From Echeneis naucrates (Eukaryota; Chordata; Actinopteri; Carangiformes; Echeneidae): 64,000 bases of DNA. The notes below the pieces were generated by a model. The model was not told the DNA's origin and did not search any database. It was given only the letters and a program-made list of their open reading frames with translations. This document shows, one piece after another, positions 1-13,981 of the stretch. Both the position numbers and the translations under genes were made by a program. The stretch is taken from the NCBI RefSeq assembly GCF_900963305.1, contig NC_042526.1:942001-1006000 (forward strand), written 5' to 3'. Position 1 is the first letter of the stretch. The number at the start of each line of letters is the position of its first letter.

Positions 1-1063
1 GAGGAGAAGAGCTCCGACGGAACGACTTCATGAGCTAAATAACAACACAAATAAAGGCACAAAGCTGTGAAACAACTGCTGAATGATAATAATAGTTTTA
101 AACGTCTTTATGTCTCTTCCTGTGTGTTTATTGTTACAAAAAAAAATTTTAAATTACTTTTTCTGTATATTTTCAGCTGTAGTTTTCATTTTGGCACAAA
201 GACTGAAAACTGTATTTTTACATTTTAACTGTTCATACATCATACATTTTTATGGTTAATAAAATAAGAATAAAAACATGAATGTCATGAATGTTCAGGG
301 TTTTAATACGCACGTTGTTTGAATGGTCCTTCATATGAGTAAAGCTGGTTTGTGTTCCTTTCTTCTTCATGTCTGTAATTTCTGTTTTTTACTGCACTTT
401 GTGTCAAACGTTTTGTTTTAAGTGGCTCATAAATAAAAGAGTGTGTGGTGAACCTGAGGTCACTGACTGAGCTGTTAATCAGCGGAGGGGGACTGAAAAC
501 AGAAAACAGAGAACACAGAGTTGTTCCTGTCATATATCTCTCTGGAAAAAAAAAAAAAAAGTCGGCAGAGATTTGTGGCACAAAAAGGATCCGAGCTGCT
601 TCAAAACAACGAAGGATCCAAAAGTTCAGGAATCGTTGCACAGTTTTGGGCCATTTGTCTAATTTGCTCTGAGTTGGAGGGTAAAATGAGAAGAATGGCA
701 GCAGTTTGACGTCGGTGCTTCGAAGGCCCCATGCTGATATCCATAAGAAGAAATGTTTGTGGGCCCAGATTTTCTTTTTTCCATTAAAAGATATCCTTTT
801 AAAAATCTTTCCTCGTCTTCAGAATCATCTGATTCTGTCTGATCAGTTCAGACTGAATGTCTCCTCCTTCTCCACAGAAAAGTTCCTCTCATGTGTTTGG
901 GTCGTTTCTGTCTTTATCTGATCAGCAGTTCTGCTCAGTAATGATGAAACATCAGCTCTAAATATCTGACTGTCTTTGTTCTGTAATTAGAAAACATTTA
1001 GTGTGGAGCAGTGGGGACATTTTCCCATAGACTCCAGTACGCTCTGACTGTGTGTGCGCTCAC
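1..1063. other. lsp1 intron and possible partial exon at the left edge
   Basis: Minus-strand intron downstream of the last clear lsp1 exon. A poly-A run and AT-rich DNA occupy 120-300. Reading the minus strand, a pyrimidine-rich stretch ending in TTATTTAG lies at about 38-60 and could be a 3' splice site for an exon at 1-37 (LMKSFRRSSSP in the phase lsp1 needs), but that peptide does not resemble the LSP1 sequence I know at this point, so I do not call it. A copy of a short interspersed repeat lies at 1017-1050, just after the exon donor. Confidence 0.4.
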
Positions 1064-4000
1064 CTCCACAGCGTGGGCGTACTGCTCCAGCTTGTCGTCA
1101 ATCTTGGACGTCAGGACGAGCGGCTGCGTCTTCTTGAAGCTGTTACTGTTAAAACAAATGAAACCAGTCAACATACAAACTGCAGTCGGATCACGCACAT
1201 TATTCAACACAATTGTGCTCATTTCCTGCCTTCTTGAACGGTGGGTGGAGTTTGGGGGCGTGGCTGAGGGCGGTGACATCACAAAGCTACTGATTCCTCG
1301 TTCTCAGACTCAAGGAGAATAAATTCACATGTGGAACTCATCTGGACTCTGTTCTGATTTCTATTGTTACCTTTAAAACGCGCTCACCTCCCTTCAGACT
1401 GTTAATCTGAGTTTTCAATCAGAACCAAGAAGGTATAAAGTCAGACCGCCACATGTTTCTGTTCGGATCCAGGAGGGTTTCATTCCTCCCTCACATTATC
1501 GGACTCTGCTTTACAGTCCCAGTGAGCTCATCCCTTCACAGCGGGGGAGGAAACCTCATCGCCTCTAAACCTGTGACGTCTGCTTTCCGAAGGAGGTTCA
1601 CATGGAATGATCTCATGACTGGAGGCGGGAGGAGCAGCTGCAGTTACATCACAGATGCTCCTGAAGTCAAAGGGGAAGTTTTCAACTATCTGCTGCCTCG
1701 AAATCTGGAGAAGTTTGAGTGTCTGTCAGCGACTGAACTACCCCAACAACACAAAGTTCACGGTTAATGAGCAAATCGCACAAACATCATGAATCTGTGG
1801 AAAGTAAAACTGCTGAAAAGTCAAAGCTCCTGGTCGGACGCTGTCGGAGTGCCGAACATCACCACCTCTCCGGCTGAGCGCCGCTCGGAGCTGATAACTA
1901 CCTGCAGCAGACTGCCTGGAGCCGCCGGACCTCAACAACCACCAGGCATCTGGGCACGGTTAGGCGGAGCTGACCTCTGCCCCCCTTCGTCGGCATTCAG
2001 CCCCTCAGACTGCGGAGGGCCAACCAGCAGGAGAAGAGACGAGATGCCAACAGAGACCGAACGTCAAACCGTTCATTTATTGGAGTTACTAATGAGCGCT
2101 TTTAGAGCCACATTGAGGCTTTTGTTTTTCATCCCTTTGTGTTTTTCCTCATAAAGCGTTTTAGAAATGTCTCCAAGTCTCCGCAGAATCAGCTCAACCT
2201 CAGCCCATTAAATCTGACTGAGTGCAGACTCTGTTCTCTGGAATCAGAAAACAAGAACTAACTACAAACACACTCTGGATGTTTCCTCTCGTGGGTTTGT
2301 GTCGTTCTAGAGCTGATCTGAAGTTTCTATCTTTATCTGATCACAGGTTCTGCTCAGAAATGATGACTTTAACACCGAATCAAGAAAGGTTGAATCAGTG
2401 AATGTTCAAATACACAGAATTCATCTTTTCTGCTTCATTTGTTCATTCAAAGTCTGTAGTTAGTCCTGATTAGAAAGAAATAAAATTCATAATAATGATT
2501 CCCAAAACCTCCAAAAAGATATAAAGACATTCACCTTTTCTTCAGCGAGCGGTTCAGCGACTCCGTTCTCTCTGTGATCTGCAGAAGAAGAAGAAGAAGC
2601 TGTCTGAGGTTTTCTTTTCGTCAACGCCTGGCTCCAGAAGTGTGCTAACTGCAGCTCGGCCCTGCGTTCGGCCGCAGACCGCCACCACGCCGTCCAAGGC
2701 AAACAAAGCCGAGGCCCCAGTCACTTAGGAGACATGAGCTTCTCTGTTTTTCCTGTTTGAGGTTCTTAATAATTGTGTGATTTGTTTCCGTCTGTGTCAT
2801 TTTAACTGCAGGACTTTTACTCTGTGTGTGACCTGATCTGCATTTTTACAGCCCACAAACTGATCTGAAACCACAATGAATGACGTTTCCCTCCTTTCCT
2901 GTCAGCGTTCACACACTCTGTCACGTTAGCAAAGCTTTCATCGGTGTGTGGAACGACCCCGCAGATCACACACTCAGTGGAACAGCAGCAGTTCCTCTTA
3001 AAAACACATCATTACATTTTCCTCTCATCACTATTCTGCTGAAGTTCGAGCTCAAAAGATGACAGCGGAGATAAATTTGTGCGTTACTTTCAACACAAAC
3101 TCACTTTGTGTGTCGGAGCTTTGGGGCTGAAGGGACTGAACATCTCGTCTCCGTCCACGCTGGACGTGCTCAGGCTCTTCATCCTCTCTGCTGCCTCCAT
3201 CCTCCTCCTCTCGATGTCTTCCTTCATCCTCCTCCTCTCCTCCTGGAGGGGACACAAACACAGTTTCTGTCTTTGTCTCATACGTTTTAAAACCCAAACC
3301 CGGTTTCACCTTTTGCTTAAATTTAATGACCTCGAATGTTTCCTGTGAACTTTTACACAAGATTTGGGAATTTGAATGATCTGTGGGAGCGTCAGGTTAT
3401 TTTTAACGAGCCTAAGCCTGACCCTCATAAATGAAACCTTCAGGAACTGTTATGTTCCAGTTAAACAAAGCGAATACCTGAGCGACACCTCATCCAGCTT
3501 TCCCATATTAATCTTTCAACGAGTGGCAGGTCACCTCCTCTTTGGCCAGACGCTGCTGCTCCTCCTCCTCCCTGCGGCGCTCCTCTTCCTCCCGGACTCG
3601 GCGCCGCTCCTCCCTCCTCCTCTTCAGCTCCTCCAGCTCCAGCTCGGCTTCGGCCTGCCGCTGCCTCAGCTGCTCCAGCTCCTGGCTCTCCTTCACCTGG
3701 AGGCTCCGCCGGATCTTCTCCAGGCGCTGCTCCGTCTCCAGGATGGCCTCGGCCTCCTCCGGCTCCGTGGACCTGCTGCTGACGTAACAAACCTTCATTT
3801 AGAACCTCCGCAGAAAAATGGATCATTAAATTCAAGACGGATACATAAAGCCCACCTGCTGGATCTCTTCGTCTTGCTGAGGACGTATGATGTCACTTCC
3901 TCGCTGGCTGCGTCTCCGTGTTTCGGCTCCTGCTGAAGGAAAACCTTCGACGTGTAGGAGATCCTCATTTCTCTTCCTTTCTCCACCTGTGGAAGTTTAA

Positions 4001-7000
4001 ACACAAAGTCAAAGACGGAGCGTCACACGTAGATTCTGGTCCTCTGGACTCTCTGGACCTGATCCTGAGTCATCACTTCCTGTTGCCGTCTCAGACAGTA
4101 GATGGCGGTTTTGGGATTGAAGGAAGAAAACACTTTTTCAGCAGGATCACTGGATCCTTTCAATAAAACCTCTTCTCTCGTAAAGAGTCTCAGGTTTGAC
4201 TCGTTTGAAATGATTTCCTGTCGATCAGTCCAACTTTTCTCACCTCTGTTTTTGGTCTTTGGACGTCCTGTCTCCTCCTGGTCGTCCCCTCCACCTCCTC
4301 TTCCTTCCTCGTCCTTTCAGCTCGGATCGCCTCCTCTCGTTCCTTCCTCCTGTCCGTCTCGTCCCTCTCCTGTCTCTGGAGGCGGCTGGACGACGTGGCC
4401 GAGGCCTGGACGGTCTTCACGGGCGCAGCTTTGTTGATGGCGTCCTCCTCTTCGTCCTCTTCGTCCTCGCCTCCCTGGCTGAGCTCCTGCAGGCGCTGCT
4501 GTCTCCGTCTCTCTCTGCGTTGAGTCCAGTCGCTGAAGCCTTCGTCCTCCTCCAGAGACGGAGAGCTGCTCGGCTTCAGGTCGCTGTTATATCTGAGGAA
4601 GGACAGGAGAGGAGAGTCAGGACGGACTTACTGAGGAGTCAATGTCCTTCAGCAGAGGACATTTCTCTCTTGGTTTGTTTGTGTCCTTCGTGCTTTAATC
4701 CAGTCGACATTCAGTCCTGCTGGAGAGTTTTGTCTGTCAAAAATAGATTTTAATAACATCGAACTTCAGTGTTTTTTTTTTTTTTTTAACTCTGCACAGT
4801 GTTTTAAAATGATCTTCGCTTTCATGATTTTCTGAAAACCAGACGTCACATAGTTGTGTTGTGTGATCATGGAGATGTAAAAATAAAGAGATGAAAGATT
4901 TGTTTCTGGTTCAGCTGAAACAACATGCGGTCATGACTACAGGAAGTACGACCAGAGCCCAGACCGCTAATAATAATACATTATTTCACTATTTTCCATT
5001 GATATGATAACCTGCTGTACCTTTAGTGCCTTAACAGAACCAGATATTAGACCTGATCTGGACCTGAGTCCTGCTGAACAGACCGGAATCCTCCGGCATT
5101 ATCGCAATCCGTTTTATGATGAAAAAGGTTTAGTTTGGAACAAATCTGGTTAAAAGAGCCAAAGCTGGATTTATTTATTGGGCACAAAGGCTTCATCATC
5201 CACGGCTCTTTATTTCCTCCATTTCTCACCATCAGTTTTCTGCCGTGATGCCACTTGTTGCTGAAACTTCAGATCCAGGATCAAGGAGGAGAATCTTCCT
5301 CATACTTCTAAATGTTTTCCACATTATTCTCCATCTGGAAGTCTTCTGATGACGTCATCTTCTTGTCTCTCTTCTTCTGTTGTTGTGTAATAGTTTAGCC
5401 AATCAATCGGCCCTCCATCAGCTGATCCGGACCAGAAAGGCCTGACATGGACCCCGAAAGGTTCGATTCCCTCCCAGTGAGACGCTCTGTGGTCTGTTGA
5501 TGACTCCACCTGCTTTCACCTGCTCCAATTAACGGCATCATTATGTCTGCCCCCCCACCCCCCGCTGGTTTAAAGACAGGGAAGTGTGTTTTGTGTTTCC
5601 AGGAGCCGGCAGAGAGGAATTCACTCGACATTCCACGAGTGGAGGCCCCGCTGCATGATGGGAGTTTCTCAGCAGCTGATCGGCCTTAACGAGCGAATCT
5701 GATCCTGTTTGTGCTGCTTGAGCTGAAAAGTCGACAGCAAAGAGGTCTGACGATGAGACACATCTGAGTCTGAGCAGTTCATTCAATAAAAACCTTGGCT
5801 TTAACTGAAAATCTCAGAAAATCTCTGCTGGTTAACAAACGTTTTCTGTGTCAAAGTCTGGCGACTTTTTGTGTTTAAGCTCCAGAGAGTTTCTGCATTA
5901 TGAACACGCAGTGTTGGAGAAACACTTTAGGAAACAACACTTGTGTAGTCTAACTCGACACGTGACCTTCAGAAGGCGACGGTGCACCTGAGATCAGCTG
6001 AGCCCGTGACGTCACGGAGCTGAAGGTGTCGCAGCCGCAAGCTGTAATTAAGTTTGTGAGATTATAAGTCGACTGAAACGCCACAAGCTCCGACACGGTT
6101 GTGGTTTTTCCCCCGAGACACTTTGTAGTAAACATTCCTCAGAGGTTGTGTAATGAGAAGGCAGCTGTGTGTTGGTCCTCACGTCAACACAACGGGGAGG
6201 CAAGACGTTGTTTGCAGCATTCCCAAAGGAAACATTTGTTTTATCAAAGCAGACCGTAAACCGTCGAGCTTCACGTCTCACAGCTGGGAAACACGATGAC
6301 AAACTTAGCACACAGTTAGCAGCTCGTACAGGAAGTCGTCAGACACGAGGTGAGCAAGTGACTAATGTTCTGCACTTCATAACTTCCTCAGTTCCCATGA
6401 TCCCACGAGCCAGGAATTCAGCGTGGGACCAGGACCAGAAGCCAGAAACTGATCAAGATCCAAAGATGGATCAGCTTTTACTGCGGAGAGTTCAGAGATC
6501 TGTGGAAACAGGAAGTCAAAGTCTAAAACCTGCTGATGGACCAAACAGGAAGCTGCTGGATCAACCCTCTCAGGTGTTCTGAACCAAATGGACCAATCGC
6601 AGTGAACTGGTTCTGTGTGATGCAGCAGCACTCACAGGTTCTCCTCCGTCGGCGTCTCGCTCTCCGGTGACGACTCTCCGGTCAGCGAGCTGCTGTTTCT
6701 GCGCCGTAAAGCTTCCCGGGCTCTTCGCCGGCGCTCCCTCTCCACCTCCTCGGCGTCCTCGATGCTCCTCTGAGCCGTCAGCCTGGTGAGATGAAACAAA
6801 AAGGGATGAAATTACGTTTTCAGTGATTTAAACCAAAATGATCACACTGAATCACCTGAAAATGTGAAAGAAAAGATCTCTGGAGCTGAAGTGAACCAAC
6901 TCCAAAGAAGGGGCGGAGTCAGGCACCGCCAAGATGGCGACGGTGGAGCATCTTTTGAAAAATGACCATCATGTTGTCTTGACATCAGGAAAATGTTTAC

Positions 7001-10000
7001 TGAGCTGATGGTGACTGTTGAAAGAGGAGAAGGCCGGCTGGAGGAACATCTGCTGAGCTTCAGCTGTTTATCTGCAGGATAAACTCTGCTGAGCTCAGCA
7101 AATTTATTACAAACACCACTAATCTTTATTTATCCACAGAACGTGAACACGCCCTGATTTACACACAAACTTTGTGTCTGTTTGTTTCATTCTGGGCAGC
7201 AAACAGAAGAAACGTCCAGTTTGCTTTATAATCACTTTATATTTAGCTGAACTGAAAACGTTTTCATCAGCTCTCTTGTGAAACAGTTTTTTTGTAACAT
7301 TACAGGACTGTTAATCTGACTTTTTCTAACTGACTCATTCCTTTAAACAATCGAACTGGAAAAAGTTTTGGATCGTCGACCAATCAGATTGCTTTGTTAG
7401 CAATAAGAGACCAACAATGAAGAGTTTTATTGTCAGACGCTTTTCTTCGTCACAGTAAATTAAACCTGAACAATGATCCAGTTTATATAGTGTAAAAATA
7501 AAGGAAATGGAAAACAACCCCATGAAGGAAAGTGATGATTTTCTTTTCGTCTTTACTTCACAGAAATCCTAAAATGCAGCTTTTAGTTGGTTTATTTCTC
7601 TTAGTATATGTACGGCCTCATTCTCAGTCATATAAATCATCTGATGGTTTTCATTGGACCTGTTCTCAGTCCCCTCAGGAGATCCAGACTCAGTTCATAT
7701 GGCTCCTGGTTGATCTGCCTTCAGACTCTGGAGGATCAGCAGGTCAATAAGCTCCATGTGGGCTCTCAGGTCTCCAGTTACTAAACTCACATTTGGCTTC
7801 TGGGTCACTAATTGATCCCTAATGGCTCCATCTGGACCTGAAGCTGCCCTCTTTAACAGAAGGAGTGACCTCTGACCCCTCAGCATCGTCACAGATGGAG
7901 CTACCAGCTCAGCAGCAGCAGCACGGTTTGAGTCTGGCCAATAAACGGCAGGCCGGTCAGACGCTGCAACTTCAACATCTGGACCGAGTTCACACAGGAT
8001 AACGGCCTGAATCTGAACCCCAGATGTGGGAGGGTACGGGCCAGATTAGGACCAAGTTTGGACCAGATTAGGACCAGATTAAGACCAGGTTAGGACCAGG
8101 TTTGGACCAGGTTAGGACCAGATTAGGACCAGGTTAGGACCAGGTTTGGAACAGGTTAGGACCAGATTAAGACCAGGTTAGGACCAGATTAGGACTAGGT
8201 TAGGACCAAGTTTGGACCAGGTTTGGACCAGATTAGGACCAAGTTTGGACTATATTAGGACCAGGTTTGGACCAGATTAGAACCAGGTTAGGACCAGATT
8301 AGGACCAGGTTAGAACCAAGTTTGGACCAGGTTAGGACCAAGTTTGGACCAGATTAGGACCAAGTTTGGACCAGATTAGGACCAGATTAAGACCAGGTTT
8401 GGACCAGATTAGGACCAGGAATTGTGTTTTGCCACCTCGCTGCTGTTGGAAATTGTTTGCCAGCCTTTTCTGTAACGTAACAAACCAGCGGCGGCCATCT
8501 GACTGCTGGAATCACTGAAAACATCTGAGCTGATAAACTCTGCACCCGTCAGCATCAGATCCACTTCCTACTCGCCTTCCTTCCTGTGGATGGCCGAGGA
8601 TGAGTGGAGGTGAAGAGGCCGGTGCACATCTGGAGGCGGGTCAGCTGGGCATCACAGATGTGACCCAGAACGCTCCGACAGAGTGTTTGTGTTGGAGATG
8701 ACCTTCAGAATAAAAGTTTTGACATCGCTAATAAAATTTGACATCTTTTCAAAATCAGGATGCAGCTGTGGTTTATTAATAAAAATTATATTTGCTTCTA
8801 GTTGGTTAGAGGTCACTCTAACTTTTGTTATTTTATTGAGTTTATGTCTGCATCAATTGTCAAAGTGGAGAAATCTTTAAAAATGGCAAAGCTTCATTTT
8901 ATTGGACGCCTATTGATGATGTCACATCCTCTTTTTAACGTGCAGTTCTTAAGTTAACGGGGTAAACTTCTGAAGTTTATAATCAGCTGGTCTGATTTTT
9001 GGTTGGAATCAACAAACTCTAAAAAAATCCACATTGAGTCTTTCAAGGGTCCAAATGTGGAAACAAAACCAGAATCAGAAACTGCTTTTTGTTCCAGAAA
9101 ATGTCACCATGAACAGAAACTAATCTAATTCGATTGTTGTCGTCTCACAGCATGAAGCTTCTCCACGAAGCGTTCCTGCTGATGAAAAACTAAAATATCT
9201 GAGGAACATCTGGAAGCGTTCAGGCGTCAGAAATAAACAAATCATCATCCGTATCTGTTGTTAATGAAGCAGCGTGAGCCCCGACGGGCGGTTTGGAGAA
9301 ACTGGCTCCGCTGCTTGTTTTCTCAGTTTATTCGGGAGTCGAGTGTTGAAATCTGCTCAGACTGTCTGAGCAGCTCGCGGCCTTCTCATTGCTCCTCCTT
9401 TCTGTAATCAGCGCTGTGGGATTCAGTCATACCTGGCACCGGCTCAAACATCTGATTCGGACCAAATGATTAATCTCTCTGAGTGATTTTAAAGTGCTGG
9501 GATTACCGGCAGCTTCACTTCCTCCTTCTCATCCTGCGTTTTCTCAAAACGAAGTCTTTCCTGTCCTGTCAGTGAGCCGCCGCGGTGGGCAGAACTCCCT
9601 CTGGACTGTATCAGGGTTGTGTTGCCGCTCCAGACAATAGCAACAACACTTTCTTTTCCTTGGCTCTTGGCAGTCTAACAGGTTTTCAGTTCTCATTGTG
9701 TTGCTCAGTAAACCGACACCATCGACAAGACTGAGCACGCTGCCACCCTCATCGTCTCTTTGCAAAGTTTCCTCAGAAAGCGTCCGTCGACCCCGGAGGT
9801 CAGCGTGACTGACAGGAGACACTTCTGAGCCCAGAAGGTCAAATTCAAACAGAAACACAAATACAGTTCAGTTTTGTTTTTTAAGGGAGGTAAGGATTCA
9901 TTTTATTTTGTAGCTCAGTGGAAAAAAGAAAAATGGAGACCAAACTGAAACTGGACATGATGAGAAATGGAATAAATAATATTTAAACTGTTGAAATCAA

Positions 10001-13000
10001 CCCTAAAAAAAGCAGGAACTCTTCGCCTGGATGTGGAAATAAGTTCATGGTTGATGATGAGAGTTTCTGCAGGAGTTCAAAAACACCTTTATTCTTCCTT
10101 CTTTCCTCGTCTCACCAGACGAGATCTGACATGTAAACTGGACCCGGAGTTGTTGACAGCTGGTATCAGTTAACGTTTTCAAAAAGCCAAATTAAAGACT
10201 GTGCTGTTGTTTTTCTTTGATTCACATGATCCTGATTTCAGTATTGGTGTGTAAATGCATGACATCCAGCCTCTGCTCGGCCCAGCCGGCCTCCCGGTGA
10301 GCATCTTGACCCAGATCTGCCTCCTGACCCCGGAGGAGACGGCAAACAGCTCTCAGTGTTTTGGAGACTCGGCTGGTTGCTAACAGATTTGTGGCACAAC
10401 GCCTTCAGTTCAGCGATGACCAAAATTAGACACAACACCACAAACCAACAACCCAGATGAAAGCTGCTGCACCTGCCAGCCGAGGCACATGGCGTTGCCC
10501 ACACTTGTCCGGTGACATTTCATCGGAGCGGGAATGAAAGCGGGAACCTCCGCTGAGAGGACGGGAAGAAAAAAAAAGAACCCTCATCTGCTCTTTTGTG
10601 AGAACACATGCTGTCATCGGCTGGATGAGTCGCCTGAATGACACAATAATAACACGGTTCCCTTTCAGCCTGAAAACCAGCCGAGGCTCCGCGGGACAGA
10701 CGAGGACGGTGGGAAGACGTTTGTGAGATGAAGTCACTGTTGTGTTGAAACAAGTCGGGGCGGCGGAGGGCACTGAATCACTGACACGACAACCGAAAGA
10801 CGCCACAAAGAGAAAAAGTGAAGAAGGAGCTGGGGCCTTCTCATTTTATCACTTTATTCTCTGCTTTAAGTTCATCACATCATTAAGAAGCTGCTCCAAC
10901 TGTCCCAGTCTGAATCCGACTGTTTGGATCTCATCTAATTCTAATCAGCCTGATTTTATTCATGACTTTTCATCGATATTAGATTCTATTTCTGACTTTC
11001 CACATGGATGTTGTCACATGACAAACAAACCACAGACTCAGTTTGCCAAAAGCTTCCAGAGCTCCAGACCAGCAGGCCAAATGTGGCAGCCACATGTGGG
11101 CCAGCCAGAAGACAGCCGACAGGTAGATATCTGCCCCCCGAGGCCCCCCCGCCCCGCCTCAAATGGACCAGTGATCCCTGAAGTTTGACACTGACGACTT
11201 TCCTGGAGGACGGAGAAGAAACCTGCAGCTTTTTTCAAGTAAGAATCAGTAACTATAAAAAAAACGACAAAAAAACAGGTCACTTTAACCGAAATAAACC
11301 AAAATCCAAAAGCTTCTTTAGTATCAAAGAGAATAAACCCAGAATCTGAAGAATCTGCCTTGACAGCAGAAAAGACGAGGGCGAGGTAACGGTGTCACCA
11401 AGAAGCCCGACCCGTCAAACAGACTGCAGATTTTAAAGGTCCCGTATCGTCTTCTGCTCTTTCCACATCAGAAGTTGGAGTATCGGACTTCAAATATTTA
11501 ACTTAACAGGAACAGATACTGCCCCCCCCCCCCCCCCCCCCCGTTCAGGAGTCCATCCATGAGAACGGCAAAGAGGAAAACAAACAGACAGAACCAGAGA
11601 ACCCGACTCAGGAGGAAACTCAGGTTTCAGCTGTGAAGACCTCAGTGATGACATCATCGGGTCGGGCCTTATCTCTGTTTACCTCCGCGGGTGGAAACAG
11701 CTTCACCTCGGAGTTAATTAGAGAGCTGACGTGTTTTAATGGAAACAGCGATACAGACATTCAGTGTTTGTTCTCCGGATCGTGGGGATGTCGACAGACA
11801 GAATCAGTATATAAACAGAGCCGCCAACACAAACAAACAAAATAACACAATCTATAACACAAATGAAGGTCTGAAAAGTCTGTCTGGATTCAGAAACTGA
11901 GCCCGGTCACTCATCAGAACCCCCCCCCAAAAAAAAACATTCCTCTGAGCCTTATCTTCCTGTATCGTAAACACGCCCCTGCGTGGGTCTCAGGGGTCAG
12001 AGGTCAGTTTGTTTTGAAGCAAGTATGTGTCCTGGATGACATCACTGCTGGGGGGGGCTCACAGAAAGGGCTTGATTAAAAACAGATCGGCGGCGCTCCA
12101 TCTTCACGATGACGACGTGTTGGATGTCTGAAGCTGTTATCAAATGACTGATGCTTTTCAGAATAAAAGCCCCCCCCCCCCCCCCCACATTCAACGCCAG
12201 CAGCATCACAGCCTGCCCCCCCCCAAACACCTCCCAGCCAACGAAGAAGCTGGAGGCGTAAAACATTTGCTGCAGCCTGACAGAGCGGATGACGGATGGA
12301 GATCTCAGCTGAAGCTTTTGGCGCCGGTCTGCGGAGTGAGGTCATCTCGTAACGCCGTCTGCTGAGTGTCGGGGGGGCGGGGCCGTGACCGAGACGTCTC
12401 ATAAGCCTCCTGAGTCAGCGCTCACCGTAAGGTGCTGGTGTCCCCCGATGAAACTAATTCAAAGTTAACAGCGTCAGACCAACGCTGAGGAGCCTGAAAC
12501 CTGAATTTAGTAAAAAAAGTCAGGTTGTATTGAAGTCTATGGGAAAAAGTTGCTCCTCCTCCTTGATTGGTTAGCTCAGTGAATATTCCCTGATGAGTTT
12601 GTTTCAGTATTTTGTTTTTATTCTGCCCCCCCATGATGATGATGATGATGAAACACACTGAAGGTTGTTCCTTTGAGTCATGTGACAATATTCTTCTCCT
12701 GTGACTTTCATCTGGAAAACTTTTTACTGCGTAGTTTCCATTATTCCTTTTTTTCTGAATCCAAGCGACCTACAAACCTGCTGGTCGGAAAAATGATCAG
12801 AAACACAACCAAGCGTGATACACGTGGAGAGATTTCCACAATAAGAGAAACCAGATCCAGCATCATTATCGTCCGCAGAAGGCAGGACGTCCCGCTGCCC
12901 GGAGTCACCCAAAAAACAAAAGACTGACTCAGGTGACCTTTGACCTCCTGTCACAGGTCCCCGGCACCACTTCCCCTCTCGGCCAAACCCCGGGCCTCCA

Positions 13001-13426
13001 CCTCCTGAGTTTCCTGCCTCGATTTCACACATTTGGCCACGAACGAAATCAGCTTTTGTTTGTGAAGAAGGAAGATTATTCTGTTTCTTTGTTTTGCTGA
13101 ATTGATTTGTTGATTAATTTAAAAAAAAAAACAACCAAATCCTCCGAAAACCCCGTGTGACCCAAAACAGTCCCAGTAATCCCACTGTTCCCATTTCGAC
13201 TGACACACAATGAACAACAATCCTCTTAGCCTCATCTGTCAGATTTTAGTGAAATACAGACCTGGTAATTAATCTGAACCTGAATCTTGTGTTGCGTTGT
13301 GTTATGTTGTGTGTTCCTGTGTGTGTAATGGCCAATCATTAACCCGAGCGTCCTCACAAACAGAAACTCAGCGAGCTCTTACCTCATCAGGTTCTGTAAA
13401 CCCTGTTTGCTGGAGTTCCTCCTCAT
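1064..13426 (-). CDS. lsp1: Lymphocyte-specific protein 1 (LSP1/caldesmon family), 3' end outside the window
   Basis: LSP1 is a cytoplasmic F-actin-binding protein of leukocytes and endothelium, related to caldesmon. Exons (minus): 13383-13426 (ATG; MRRNSSKQGLQNLM), 6636-6782, 4244-4592, 3856-3986, 3535-3772, 3105-3242, 2535-2578 and 1064-1145. All junctions are GT-AG and phase-consistent, giving 391 codons before the sequence leaves the visible exons. Family marks are EEDEGFSDWTQR near residue 80, matching DEDEGFGDWSQR of mammalian LSP1; a long Arg/Glu-rich coiled-coil-like region (residues about 225-330); ITERTESLNRSLKK and SFKKTQP followed by SKIDDKLEQYAHAVE, matching SKIDQWLEQYTQAIE. Exon 2 encodes a caldesmon-like EEVERERRRRARE segment. 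The first coding intron is 6.6 kb. The acceptor of the 3535-3772 exon is a triple CAG, see findings. Position beside the tnni2 array matches human TNNI2-LSP1. The C-terminal actin-binding part should lie left of the window. Confidence 0.93.
8040..8419. repeat. Minisatellite, 11-bp unit
   Basis: About 34 tandem copies of an 11-bp unit, mostly TTAGGACCAGA or TTTGGACCAGG with GGACCAAG variants. It lies in lsp1 intron 1. The variants alternate irregularly, which suggests repeated slippage or unequal exchange rather than one recent expansion. Confidence 0.9.
11521..11542. repeat. Poly-C tract
   Basis: A C homopolymer of about 21 bases in lsp1 intron 1; a shorter C run is at about 12172-12186. Lengths in such tracts are often unreliable in assemblies. 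Confidence 0.85.
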
Positions 13427-13589
13427 GTTGGCCTCTTTTCTTCTTCTTGACAGAAACCAATCAGAGCAGCTTTCTCCTCCTGGTCGTCTTCTTCTTCTTC
13501 TTCTTCAGTTGGACAGCGACGGCAGCTCTTCTGTCCCGCAGCTGCAGCGAAGCACTGAAGAGTTTCACCGTTAGAGGCTCTTCTAATGG

Positions 13590-13950
13590 TTTCACACACA
13601 CACACACACACACACAGACACACACACAGTTTCCTCCCCTGCAGAGCTTGTTGGGAATGTCAGCGGAGCTCGGAGTGACTCCCTCCTCTGTCTCTGGGAG
13701 GCTGGATTTTTAGTCATTACACCCCCCCACCCGCCGCAGGCCCCTCCTCACACACACACACAGACACACAGACACACACAGACACACACCCTCCCTCTGT
13801 CCTACATGTGGTTTTCATTGAAGAGCTCAGAGCAGCGGGGCCCACCGTGTCTCTCCACTCTCTCTCTCTTTTTCCTTCTCTCTTTGCTGCCTTTCTCTGT
13901 TTCGCCGGGTCATGTGGTTTCCCCCGAAGGAGGAATGAAAGACGACCCCC

Positions 13951-13981
<31 letters not shown>

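Larger units (their letters stand above)
6783..13382 (-). other. lsp1 intron 1 (6.6 kb)
   Basis: No coding exon recognised. It holds an 11-bp minisatellite (8040-8419), C homopolymers (11521-11542 and about 12172-12186), a short interspersed repeat copy at about 12529-12620, and ordinary unique sequence. Translations of several open stretches (for example 9544-9858 and 10426-10806 minus) look like chance frames, with no family resemblance and no supporting splice pattern. Confidence 0.5.

Noticed and set aside
1-33. Plus-strand frame EEKSSDGTTS then stop followed by AATAAA, as a gene's 3' end
   Set aside because: Ten codons only, no family resemblance, and the expected neighbour (rest of lsp1) is on the minus strand.
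5455-5485. GGTTCGATTCCCTCC as a tRNA or SINE B box
   Set aside because: No A box at the right distance and no cloverleaf arms around it.
9544-9858. 104-residue minus frame in lsp1 intron 1
   Set aside because: No recognisable family and no suitable splice sites; length is within chance for this GC content.
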